DNA of 53,365 nucleotides from a virus. Each line of letters opens with the position of its first letter. The stretch's first letter is position 1. Below the pieces are notes generated by a model. The model saw only the letters and a program-made list of their open reading frames with translations. It searched no databases and was not told where the DNA came from. The stretch lies in IMG/VR virus record IMGVR_UViG_3300025674_000056, positions 1-53,365 of that record. One strand, 5' to 3'. Of the stretch, positions 1-7,645 are shown in pieces. The position numbers were made by a program, and so were the translations under genes.

Positions 1-1928
1 GTATGCCCTTTGATTTGGCTTTTCTGAGCATCTGTCAGGACGCCATTACCGATCTCTCGATCCAGGGTCCTATCTACCAAAGCATCATAATGATCCCTGC
101 CTGTAGGCACTGATTCTCCATCAACTTCCCTGGTTGCGGAACCATACATCTTAGAAGCTTGTACTGAACCTGTTCTAGCAGTATCAGATTCGCTTTGCAT
201 GTTTTTAATGCTTGGCCCAATGATGCGAGTGCCCTCTAATTTCTCGTAAGGAAATCCTTGTAGAATTTTAGCTGCTTGACGGGCAATCTTCGCTTTACCT
301 TTTTTAGTACTTCTAAGCTTGGCCCATTGTTTTTTGGTATATCTGTCACGAACTCTTGCTAGAGCTAATGTTGTGAATAGCTCTCTATCATCCTCATTCT
401 CAAACTCTGGGCCATTTTCTCCCCTGGTAACCTTGCCTACAGTCCGCAACTCAACTTTTTGATCGGAGGTTCCTTGTAGGATTGTGGTATCAAGATTCGC
501 ATCAGGTGAAATAAACGAAACGGTATCCGCTCTCTCGGACATTATGCTTTCTTGACCCATGCCCATAGAGAGAACGATATCACCCTCTTGTAGGTTGAGA
601 GCCCTTTTATACTCATCATTTCCGCGAGCCATATCCCTCAAAAGATTCTTCAAAAAGATAGGCGCACTTTCATTATCCTCAATTTGTTGAGCAATGGATT
701 CGAGCGTCTCGTAGGTCTCAGAATCGACAGGGGTGTCAGGGTCTTTCATCAGTTCGGGGTTAACACCAAACTCCTCCAAAGCCTCCTTAAGTTTTTTAAG
801 GTGCTGTTTTTTTCGTCGGGGCGACGTTTCGTCTTCGGCAAGAGAGGCAAGGTGAACAAGCTCCTCTAGCTTTCCGATTGCATCGTTTCCTGAAGAAGCA
901 CCTGCTTTTGATTTTTGCACCGAATCAAAAGTATCAAGATCTTCTGCACTTACATTCTCAATATCAACTCCTTCAGGTACAATTTTAGCATCCCTTAAGA
1001 TAGCGCCAAGGGGGTCTAGAGAGTTCCCTAGAGAGAATCCGTAGTTACTGTCACCATACTCAGACGCATTTTCTTGAAGGACTTCGTACCCAGGAACTGC
1101 CTCTCCAGGACGGCCAAAGTATACGGAGCCGTTGTTTCTAACAGTGATGATTTTGAGGGCTTCTCTCTCTTCACCTGTAAGCCCTACAATGACCTTCTTT
1201 CCATCTACAGTCCTAACCTTTTGGGCGATGTTGACGAGCTGTTCAGTGGCGTTGGAGAGGGCTTTACGACCTTCCTTACTTATCTCGGGAGGATTATCTC
1301 CCATAATCCAACTTACAAACCTTCCAATCTTAGAGCTTTCGTTAGGGGTGTTGATTTTATTTTGAAGATTGGATAGGAACCCTACAACACCACCCTTTAC
1401 TCCAAGCTCCTCTAAAAAGGGAGTGGTATCTTCAATGAATCCTGGGGAAAACTCAATTCGCTCCTGGGCTGCTAACTCCTCGGGGGTTGGCGAACCGTCT
1501 CCACCTTCAGCGCCATCCTTCTTCTTTTTTTTGGGGTCTCCTGCCTCCTCACTCGCTCCCGCTATCAACTCCTCTAAAGCCGCCGTCACATCTGGTATTT
1601 TTGCCGCGGTAACGGATCGCGGCTCCCCAGGAGCGACTGAAAATGCGATGCCCGCAGTTGTCGCCTCAACCGCTCCGTACTCTTGACCTACTAATATCTG
1701 AATCGCCTGCTGGGGAGTGTTTTGGCCTTGACCAGCCTGTGCAGAACCTATGTTGTTTAGTAGAGTTTGATATTTCTGTACCGCAGATTGAGGATCCTTT
1801 TCGATGGACCCCAAGCCTAACTGCCCTTTCCACCACTTGGAACCCTCCTCGATTATCTGGAGTGACCAAGTTCTTTTCCGCATACCTGAGTAGGACCCAA
1901 GCAGCCTTTCAAACACGCTTTCAGACAT
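1..1928 (-). CDS. Large uncharacterised protein, open at left edge
   Basis: An uninterrupted minus-strand frame runs from an ATG at 1928 to the left edge, at least 642 codons with no stop in the window, so the C-terminus is missing. The protein begins MSESVFERLLGSYSGMRKRT. It has a lysine run (KKKKK) within an acidic, Ala/Gly-rich region near residues 130-150, and later a helical, charged region (RRKKQHLKKLKEALEEF). I do not recognise a catalytic motif or family. It lies just after the gp19 terminator, with only ten bases between the T-tract and its ATG. The nearest Shine-Dalgarno-like AGGAG sits inside the terminator hairpin about 15 bases upstream. Its position behind the tail genes suggests a virion-associated or late protein, but that is inference. 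The gene is certain as an ORF; its function is unknown. Confidence 0.85.
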   Translation of the reverse strand, partial: MSESVFERLLGSYSGMRKRTWSLQIIEEGSKWWKGQLGLGSIEKDPQSAVQKYQTLLNNIGSAQAGQGQNTPQQAIQILVGQEYGAVEATTAGIAFSVAPGEPRSVTAAKIPDVTAALEELIAGASEEAGDPKKKKKDGAEGGDGSPTPEELAAQERIEFSPGFIEDTTPFLEELGVKGGVVGFLSNLQNKINTPNESSKIGRFVSWIMGDNPPEISKEGRKALSNATEQLVNIAQKVRTVDGKKVIVGLTGEEREALKIITVRNNGSVYFGRPGEAVPGYEVLQENASEYGDSNYGFSLGNSLDPLGAILRDAKIVPEGVDIENVSAEDLDTFDSVQKSKAGASSGNDAIGKLEELVHLASLAEDETSPRRKKQHLKKLKEALEEFGVNPELMKDPDTPVDSETYETLESIAQQIEDNESAPIFLKNLLRDMARGNDEYKRALNLQEGDIVLSMGMGQESIMSERADTVSFISPDANLDTTILQGTSDQKVELRTVGKVTRGENGPEFENEDDRELFTTLALARVRDRYTKKQWAKLRSTKKGKAKIARQAAKILQGFPYEKLEGTRIIGPSIKNMQSESDTARTGSVQASKMYGSATREVDGESVPTGRDHYDALVDRTLDREIGNGVLTDAQKSQIKGH

Positions 1929-1931
1929 TAC

Positions 1932-1968
1932 AAAAAAATATAGCTCCTAATATATTTAGGAGCTATAT
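1932..1968 (-). terminator. Rho-independent terminator after gp19
   Basis: A perfect 13-bp inverted repeat (ATATAGCTCCTAA, 5-base loop, TTAGGAGCTATAT) lies at 1938-1968. On the minus strand it is followed directly by seven T (1938-1932). It starts 22 bases after the gp19 stop, the classical layout of an intrinsic terminator. The downstream arm contains AGGAG, the only ribosome-binding-like sequence before the next ATG at 1928, so the hairpin may also affect initiation of that gene. Confidence 0.9.
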
Positions 1969-1990
1969 TAAAGTCTGTTAGGTAATTAAA

Positions 1991-2668
1991 TCAGCCGATC
2001 GGAGCAAGAATATCTTCGAAGACCGAATCACCATTCTTGAAGTAGCCAACCATGTCGTAGCGAACAGTACACTCGATGGAGTGGAATTCGTTAGCGGAGT
2101 AGTTGAACTCAGCGAGTCGCCAGTTCTTGCAGTAGGCACCGTACATACGGGCCACGAACTGAGGCTTGCGGTTGTTGTCTAGCAGCACAACATCAATCGT
2201 GCGCTTGAAGCCGCCGCCTCCTTGCAGAGCAGCACCTGCCACTTCGCTTGTAACGGAAGTGGAGTGGGTGCCTGTGATGGGATCGTAGGTGGTCCGCATC
2301 CAGTTGAAGAGAGCTTTGGCTGCATCGCCTTTGAGCAGGTTGTCGAAGGTGATTACTGTTTCCTCGGTCGAGGGACGACCAGGATAGTAGAACTTATCGT
2401 TCACACGGTCAACCATGATGTCTTCAACGTTGTAGCCAATTTGGCCTACCTGCTTGGCAGCAAGGGTCAGAACGTTATCAGGATCGGTGAGACCTGTGTT
2501 CGCGAGAATACTGCCTACAACACCGCCGACTCCATTGATTCGGATTAGCCAGCTATAGGCGCGGTAAGAGTCGTATCGGTGGAAAAGCTCGGTTCCCGCT
2601 GTGGCTCCAGCAACATCAAGAACGCGACCTGTTTCCCCGAAGAAGTCTGATAAACTGACATTAACCAT
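1991..2668 (-). CDS. 19: Tail tube protein, gp19-like
   Basis: The 225-aa product is the inner tail tube subunit, which stacks as hexameric rings inside the sheath. It opens MVNVSLSDFFGETGRVLDVA and has the long beta-rich body of the gp19/Hcp-type tube fold. It ends in strands such as FHSIECTVRYDMVGYF, as expected for a subunit that pairs around the ring. It is longer than T4 gp19 (about 163 aa), so it carries insertions. It follows the sheath gene by 27 bases, the usual 18-19 order. The leader has a good Shine-Dalgarno (TAGGAG) preceded by CTATATAA. A strong terminator follows. Family assignment rests on order plus sequence character. Confidence 0.85.
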   Translation of the reverse strand: MVNVSLSDFFGETGRVLDVAGATAGTELFHRYDSYRAYSWLIRINGVGGVVGSILANTGLTDPDNVLTLAAKQVGQIGYNVEDIMVDRVNDKFYYPGRPSTEETVITFDNLLKGDAAKALFNWMRTTYDPITGTHSTSVTSEVAGAALQGGGGFKRTIDVVLLDNNRKPQFVARMYGAYCKNWRLAEFNYSANEFHSIECTVRYDMVGYFKNGDSVFEDILAPIG

Positions 2669-2695
2669 GTGTATTGTCTCCTAAATTATATAGCA

Positions 2696-4891
2696 TTAAG
2701 TGGTCGGGAGGTCAAGTCCCAGGGTTGCACTTGTGAGGTTAAGTTCGAAGACGATAACTTCCGCAGCCTTGGTGGGCTGTAGGATTACTTTGCACCACAG
2801 TTCGTTTCGGTCGATTCGAATCGGGGTGTTGGTAGTCGCATCGCAGATAACCTTGAAATCCACAACTCCTCGGCGGCTCTTGATATCGGCCATAAGGGGC
2901 TCGACAGCATTGGTGACCCGCTTCCAAGTTGCAGCGTCGTTGGGCTCGAAGACGAACTGGCGGGTAGAGGCCAGAAGCATCTTGCGAATAACAATCATCA
3001 GGCGTCGAACGTTGATGCGGTCAAGCGCCGTAGCTGCACGCTGCGTAGTACGCTGACCCCAAAGAACAATGCCTTCAGTGAGGAACTTCTGAACAGGGTT
3101 GATGACGTTGCCAGGACCGTAGAGAGCATCTCGGTCGCCCTGTGTAAGTACAAGCTCGACATCGACGGGCTTCGTGAGGCGACCGCGAACCAGACCCGCA
3201 GGAGCGAACCAAGCATCAAAGTTAGCATCAGTGAAGGCCATCTGACGGATGGCGAAGATGTCGGGAGAGACGTACTCGTCAACCTGTGTGAAGGGGTTGA
3301 AGAGCTTAACCCAAGGCCAGTACACAGCAGCGTAAGAGCTATTCAGAGCGGCTGTACGACCTTCTGCCGCGCCGTTAGACCAAGCAATCGCGTTCTGCGG
3401 AGAGCTAATACCAAAGGGCGGGTTGGTTACAAAGAGATACTCCTGAGAGGTCTCAGCGATCGAGACGGCGTTGTTTACAATGTTCTGCTCTGTGCAGCCA
3501 GGAATGACGAGCAGGGAGATATCGACATCCTCTTTGAGGTAGGAGTAGATTCCAGTGTTTTGCGCGGCATCACCAATCACAGCCGCCTTCACATCAGCGT
3601 CGGAGAAGGTCTTACCGCTCAGGTCACCATTCACACCCCCCGCGAAGCTGTAGGTTCCGTCAACAAGTTTGGCGTAAACAAAACCTGAGGGAGCGCCACT
3701 TGCATTTGTCCCTGAATTGTTAACTGCTGAGAGAGTATCAGTTCCGTTTTCACCGAACCCGCCGCCCCATGCAGAGGGCAAAGTCCAAAGAACATCATCT
3801 CGGCTGGACAAGTCTACGGCAAATTCGCCAACGATGTAGTCAGAGGTTTTGTTTGTTTCGTCTGTAGTGCTGTTGATAACAGCCTCAGGGTTCAGGTCGA
3901 TCCCTGTAGTATCCTTAACTAGCTGGACTCGGTTAGACTCTTCAGCACCACCGCCAATCAACAAGTTGAATGTGGTGTCTGCGGCCTGAGAGGCTACTAC
4001 GCTATCTTGAAGACCTGTAGTTTTTAGACCGTAAGAGGTAACTAGAGAACTGTAGTTATACCCAGCACCAGGGTACAGGGTGCGTGTAACGTAGGCTCCT
4101 CCTGAGAGGTTATCGGGGATGAGGGTAAGGCCAGAGCTAGTAACCCCGCCACTACCATCGCCCGACCCGACGTAGCCAAAGCCGCTGTGCGAGCTAAGGG
4201 CTACTGAGTTGGTTGAAGAGAAAGCAGTAGCGTCAAAACTTGCAAGATCTGAGATGGCCGTGCCCGCAGGAATGCTTGGGAATGCGGAGTCGTGCTGCCA
4301 AGCGTAAACCTTTACGGTCGCACCAGAGCCCGCGTAGCTTCCAATGAAGTCTCCAGCCGAAGCAGCGGTCTTACGGAAACTGAAGGGTGAGGTCGGGCTA
4401 GTTGACTGGTTTACAGCCGTTACTACAGCGTCTGCTGCCGTCGCGCCGGAGAAGTAAGAACTCGCCTGAAGAACGCTCACGAACTGAGGGGTAGTTGTTT
4501 TCGAGTTACCCGCACCGTCTTCTACCTCAATGGCGAAGAAGCTGAACTTAGCGGGATCAAGATCCTGGGCTGTGGCAACATGAGGGCAGTTACCGATATG
4601 AACGCCAACATCGGCCACTTCAGCATCGTCGGTGTTTACGCGAGTGAAGTATACCGTGTTCGTGCGATCAAGAATGTGATACGCACCAATGATACCTTGA
4701 CCGCCTTCGACATCATCAGGACGGCCAAAGGTGGTGAGTAGTTGGTCAGCGTTGGTGATGAGGGTTGCCTTTCCGGTAGGACCTTGAGAGGCGAAACCCA
4801 TTACACCAACGTTTGTTGAGTTTAGAGAGGGGCTGTAGTCTGACCAGTCCTTCTCAATTACATAGACTCCGGGGCTTACATATGCGGGCAT
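2696..4891 (-). CDS. 18: Contractile tail sheath, gp18-like
   Basis: The 731-aa product begins MPAYVSPGVYVIEKDWSDY, the characteristic start of phage tail sheath proteins, which contract to drive the tube through the envelope. The conserved C-terminal half is visible: a region around INVRRLMIVIRKMLLAST, then FVFEPND..TW and a final beta domain ending ELNLTSATLGLDLPTT. The variable middle (roughly residues 120-450) is the surface-exposed insertion typical of sheath proteins. It is somewhat longer than T4 gp18 (659 aa). An AGGAG Shine-Dalgarno precedes the ATG, and the gene lies between a small ORF and gp19. The assignment is secure. Confidence 0.97.
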   Translation of the reverse strand: MPAYVSPGVYVIEKDWSDYSPSLNSTNVGVMGFASQGPTGKATLITNADQLLTTFGRPDDVEGGQGIIGAYHILDRTNTVYFTRVNTDDAEVADVGVHIGNCPHVATAQDLDPAKFSFFAIEVEDGAGNSKTTTPQFVSVLQASSYFSGATAADAVVTAVNQSTSPTSPFSFRKTAASAGDFIGSYAGSGATVKVYAWQHDSAFPSIPAGTAISDLASFDATAFSSTNSVALSSHSGFGYVGSGDGSGGVTSSGLTLIPDNLSGGAYVTRTLYPGAGYNYSSLVTSYGLKTTGLQDSVVASQAADTTFNLLIGGGAEESNRVQLVKDTTGIDLNPEAVINSTTDETNKTSDYIVGEFAVDLSSRDDVLWTLPSAWGGGFGENGTDTLSAVNNSGTNASGAPSGFVYAKLVDGTYSFAGGVNGDLSGKTFSDADVKAAVIGDAAQNTGIYSYLKEDVDISLLVIPGCTEQNIVNNAVSIAETSQEYLFVTNPPFGISSPQNAIAWSNGAAEGRTAALNSSYAAVYWPWVKLFNPFTQVDEYVSPDIFAIRQMAFTDANFDAWFAPAGLVRGRLTKPVDVELVLTQGDRDALYGPGNVINPVQKFLTEGIVLWGQRTTQRAATALDRINVRRLMIVIRKMLLASTRQFVFEPNDAATWKRVTNAVEPLMADIKSRRGVVDFKVICDATTNTPIRIDRNELWCKVILQPTKAAEVIVFELNLTSATLGLDLPTT

Positions 4892-4906
4892 TTTAGTGTT
4901 CTCCTA

Positions 4907-5095
4907 TTAGACGTTTGTAATCTTCACCATTTGGCGTTGCTCGATATTCCGAATGAGTTGAGTAACGGCGTTAGCGGGAATGACGACAGATTTCTTGGAC
5001 TCCAACCAAATGTGGTCGTACTGTCCAGAGGGTTGGCGTGCAACAATCTCAAGACCTTGGTGAGTTAGGTTTTTGATTTTTACGTGATTGGTCAT
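4907..5095 (-). CDS. Small unknown protein between gp15 and gp18
   Basis: A 62-aa protein starting MTNHVKIKNLTHQGLEIVA, predicted as short beta strands with no membrane segment. It lies where T4-like phages often carry the terminase genes between gp15 and gp18; no terminase is present here. It is preceded by a 55-base gap containing GAGG as ribosome-binding site and an upstream TCTAAATA. In size and layout it resembles the 78-aa ORF upstream of gp13; both may be small virion proteins. The start is well supported by the leader. Function unknown. Confidence 0.75.
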   Translation of the reverse strand: MTNHVKIKNLTHQGLEIVARQPSGQYDHIWLESKKSVVIPANAVTQLIRNIEQRQMVKITNV

Positions 5096-5112
5096 TAGAT
5101 TTACCTCTATTG

Positions 5113-5120
5113 TATTTAGA
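5113..5120 (-). promoter_or_regulatory. Possible late-promoter element TCTAAATA
   Basis: On the minus strand TCTAAATA differs from the T4 late promoter core TATAAATA at one position. It lies in one of the few real intergenic gaps (5096-5150), upstream of the 62-aa ORF and gp18. A GAGG ribosome-binding site follows after five bases, so a start site from it would leave a very short leader. The call is tentative. Confidence 0.3.
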
Positions 5121-5150
5121 CAGGATAGTGTCCAGGTAACGTAGATTTTT

Positions 5151-5891
5151 TTAACTTGATTTAGGCAAGGGGGCTCCTTTACCTAGAAAACTTTCCAATG
5201 TCTCAAGACCGTTTGTCTCTTCGAGGTAGACCTCGTAGTTCATCGTAACGATTTCTCCTGTATTGGTAAACTTAAAAACCTTGCTTGGTATGTAAGATTC
5301 CACATTGAAACGAACGATCCTTTTGAGAACGCGATCTTTTTTATCACCAATGTCTACCTGAAAAGAATCAGACACATCCTTGATGAAGGACTGGTAGACT
5401 TCATCAGGTCGAATATCAATCGGAAGGTTAGGACGGAACTTGAGAAGTACCTGCTCCGTAAGTTGGTTCACCTCTTCGACGTACTTACCCCAGATATTGA
5501 CAGCGAAGGATAAGTTTGCTGCCACAGGCGCAAGCGCCATGTAACGCACGGCTCTCTGCTTATCAGAAAGCCAATACTTTTTTTCGACCAAAGCCTCCAT
5601 GGGCTTTCTACGATCATTGGCAAGTTCAATGCCATCTAGTTGCAAAGACAGAAGAGGTAGCTGAGTAGACTTACCCTCCATGATCTTAGCGATGGCTCGC
5701 TCAGGGTTGGCGTAAATGATGTCTACAGTACGCAGCGTCTCATCGCCTTTCAAAACTTGAAGGTCGCCAAAAAGCTCTTTGATTCGTCGTGTAAATGCGC
5801 GATAGAAATCAGGCTTTTGAAACGTTGCAGTGTCTCGCAATGCCTGCATCTCATCACGGATCGCATCAATTGTCCAGTATGCGCCAGCCAT
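5151..5891 (-). CDS. 15: Tail terminator / sheath stabiliser, gp15-like
   Basis: The 246-aa product matches the gp15 family, which caps the tail tube and sheath and joins the tail to the head. The region LPLLSLQLDGIELANDRRKP (about residues 77-96) and the following strand-rich segment with a YMALAPVAANLSFAVNIWG core are the family hallmark. So is the later QLTEQVLLKFRPNLPIDI segment. T4 gp15 is 272 aa, a similar length. It shares one base with the gp14 stop (TAATG at 5891), so the two are probably translationally coupled. The order gp13-gp14-gp15 supports the call. Confidence 0.85.
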   Translation of the reverse strand: MAGAYWTIDAIRDEMQALRDTATFQKPDFYRAFTRRIKELFGDLQVLKGDETLRTVDIIYANPERAIAKIMEGKSTQLPLLSLQLDGIELANDRRKPMEALVEKKYWLSDKQRAVRYMALAPVAANLSFAVNIWGKYVEEVNQLTEQVLLKFRPNLPIDIRPDEVYQSFIKDVSDSFQVDIGDKKDRVLKRIVRFNVESYIPSKVFKFTNTGEIVTMNYEVYLEETNGLETLESFLGKGAPLPKSS

Positions 5892-6445
5892 TAGTACACC
5901 TCATCCTGCGGGAAAGCTTCATCTGTGCGAAGAATATCTTCATCGTCGCGAAGGACCCTTGCAGCACAGCTTAGATGATAAACGCCATAAACATCGAACT
6001 GATCTTCTTGAACCTCGAAGACTTCGTACTTGAGGTTTTGGAACTGAGGCTGTAGAATATCTCCTGGGATGAGAGGGCGTCCAACAAGTTTCTCGATATA
6101 ACTTTTGTTAAACGTAAAGATCTGCTCGCTAGTAACTTCGATGCCAAACTCAGTAAGGTTTTCTTCTAACGCCTGAGGCTCGTAATGGCCTTGAAGTACG
6201 ACGGGGGTATTAGAGATCGTCTTCTGGGAAGCCTCTCCATACAGATCGTCAGCCATACTCTCTCGCCGGAAAAACTTATACAGCAGAATCTTGGAGCCGC
6301 CAAGACGAATAAGCTCGTCGTCCACCATATTAAACAGTTCAATGTCGGGGTTCTCCAGGTCGTATAGATTCAACATATCGTTGAACTCCGACGCGGTGTC
6401 CCCTACGATTTCATGATTCGTTCTGAACTGTTTTCTTTTCGACAT
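5891..6445 (-). CDS. 14: Neck protein, gp14-like
   Basis: The 184-aa product lies between gp13 and gp15 and fits gp14, part of the collar that connects portal and tail terminator. The segment YKFFRRESMADDLYGEASQK (about residues 56-75) corresponds to the conserved DxLYGE region of the family. Later parts are a mixed alpha/beta domain with GRPLIPGDIL. It is shorter than T4 gp14 (256 aa). Both ends overlap the neighbours by one base (TAATG at 5891 and 6445). The call depends on synteny and the LYGE motif. Confidence 0.78.
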   Translation of the reverse strand: MSKRKQFRTNHEIVGDTASEFNDMLNLYDLENPDIELFNMVDDELIRLGGSKILLYKFFRRESMADDLYGEASQKTISNTPVVLQGHYEPQALEENLTEFGIEVTSEQIFTFNKSYIEKLVGRPLIPGDILQPQFQNLKYEVFEVQEDQFDVYGVYHLSCAARVLRDDEDILRTDEAFPQDEVY

Positions 6446-7317
6446 TAGAAGGTACTAAATGCGGGAGGCTCTTCAATCTCGGTCATTAGCTGCTCGACAA
6501 GTTGCTCTTGCTCTTTATTGCCTTGTTCTATCAAAGCATCGCCGTTCAACGTCGCGCCTCCAGCAGGAGAAGGCAACTGCTGATACTTACCGCGAATCTG
6601 TCCCAGGATCACCTTGCAGATAGCAAGGCTGAATCGCTGAATCCAGTTAACAAAGTATGGGTGCAGAGAAGTACTATCAATCGCCTTGAACTCCACAAGA
6701 ACTTCTTCAGCAATGGTGGGAGGAGGTGCGATGTTTAGATATTTATTGTTTACAATATTAAACGTACCGTCGTTACCGAGAATCTTTCTCATCATCTCCA
6801 GGTGTGAGATGGTGACATAGTAATCTCCTACAGAGAAATCCCTGAATAAGAAGTTATCTTGAAAGTACTTGATAAAGAAATCAAACTCTAGAGTTCCATT
6901 ACCTTGGCTGAGACTTAAAAGATTCTTTCGGTATACTGCGTTTCTAAAGTTATTTGTTACTACCGAAGGTAGTTCGTACAAAGAAACACCGCTCCTAGTT
7001 GCAAAGGTGCAGAATTGAGTACACCAGTCAGGTGCATGGTAGTCTAGCTTTGAGATAGCCTCGTCAATTGCCGTCTGGATCTGAAAATCCGTAAGCTCTA
7101 CTCGAACAACAGGAAAGCCTAAGCGCGCTAAAACAAAATCTTTAATCGACTCATAGAAATCTGAGAAATGGGCCTCATTCTTAAATCGACGACGATTCAT
7201 ATTATCGTAATCGACATCGCCAGGATAGTCCCATTGCTCTAGGATCGAATAACTTCCGCTCACTTGACCGAAAGTATTGCCATACCTAGTTTGAGGTTTG
7301 AAGGGCCTATAACTCAT
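6445..7317 (-). CDS. 13: Neck protein, gp13-like
   Basis: The 290-aa product resembles the gp13 neck protein, which binds the portal and completes the filled head. Visible features are an N-terminal helix pair with LGFPVVRVELTDFQIQTAID (about residues 69-88), the typical LGxPxxxxELxxxQ block. A C-terminal helical domain contains LGQIRGKYQQLPSPAGGATL and NGDALIEQG, also typical. T4 gp13 is 309 aa. It lies four bases after the 78-aa ORF and one base overlaps gp14. The proximity of gp13 to gp23 is unlike T4 but seen in module-shuffled T4-like genomes. Confidence 0.85.
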   Translation of the reverse strand: MSYRPFKPQTRYGNTFGQVSGSYSILEQWDYPGDVDYDNMNRRRFKNEAHFSDFYESIKDFVLARLGFPVVRVELTDFQIQTAIDEAISKLDYHAPDWCTQFCTFATRSGVSLYELPSVVTNNFRNAVYRKNLLSLSQGNGTLEFDFFIKYFQDNFLFRDFSVGDYYVTISHLEMMRKILGNDGTFNIVNNKYLNIAPPPTIAEEVLVEFKAIDSTSLHPYFVNWIQRFSLAICKVILGQIRGKYQQLPSPAGGATLNGDALIEQGNKEQEQLVEQLMTEIEEPPAFSTF

Positions 7318-7321
7318 CTAC

Positions 7322-7558
7322 TCACTCCTTCTCAGTAGTGGTCTTGCGGCGGCGAGCTTTTGTCGTTTTTTCTACGGTGGTTTCTTCAGTGGTAGTTTCG
7401 GTTACAACAGGGGCTTTGGCTTTAGCGCCTTCAACTTTAACGAAGCTAGGAGTTGAAACAAGCTCATCCAGTTCAAGGGTGCAAAGACCGTCCAGTGTAA
7501 TTACGCCTTTGGATGTCCATAACCGAACGGGCGTTTGTTGGGTGTTAATATATTTCAT
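7322..7558 (-). CDS. Small unknown protein with Thr/Glu/Lys tail
   Basis: A 78-aa protein. The first 45 residues look like a small beta domain (MKYINTQQTPVRLWTSKG), and the rest is a low-complexity tail rich in Thr, Glu and Lys ending KARRRKTTTEKE. A strong GGAGG ribosome-binding site precedes the ATG. It is the first gene after the gp23 terminator and begins the neck-tail group. The basic/acidic tail could bind DNA or a partner, but nothing decides this. It may be analogous to the 62-aa ORF before gp18. Function unknown. Confidence 0.75.
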   Translation of the reverse strand: MKYINTQQTPVRLWTSKGVITLDGLCTLELDELVSTPSFVKVEGAKAKAPVVTETTTEETTVEKTTKARRRKTTTEKE

Positions 7559-7573
7559 AACATATCCTCCAAT

Positions 7574-7581
7574 GTATATAG
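7574..7581 (-). promoter_or_regulatory. Possible promoter element CTATATAC before the neck genes
   Basis: Between the gp23 terminator and the 78-aa ORF only about 30 bases remain. They contain CTATATAC on the minus strand, then GGAGG and ATG. If the terminator is efficient, a promoter must lie here or the neck and tail genes depend on read-through. The match to TATAAATA is imperfect, so this is tentative. Confidence 0.25.
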
Positions 7582-7622
7582 AGAAATAAAGAGAGCCGCA
7601 CTTGAAAAAGCACGGCTCTCTT
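7581..7622 (-). terminator. Rho-independent terminator after gp23
   Basis: A 10-bp inverted repeat, AAGAGAGCCG / CGGCTCTCTT (7589-7598 and 7613-7622), encloses a loop with a small inner CTT/AAG pairing. On the minus strand it is followed by TATTTCTC, a T-rich but interrupted tract. It begins 23 bases after the gp23 stop. This would separate the abundant capsid message from the neck-tail genes. Confidence 0.85.
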
Positions 7623-7645
7623 ATTAGTTAGTTAGTGGGGATTAC

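Noticed and set aside
5096-5150. Terminator between gp15 and the 62-aa gene
   Set aside because: Only a 3-4 bp inverted repeat (GACA/TGTC) exists and it is not followed by a T-tract.
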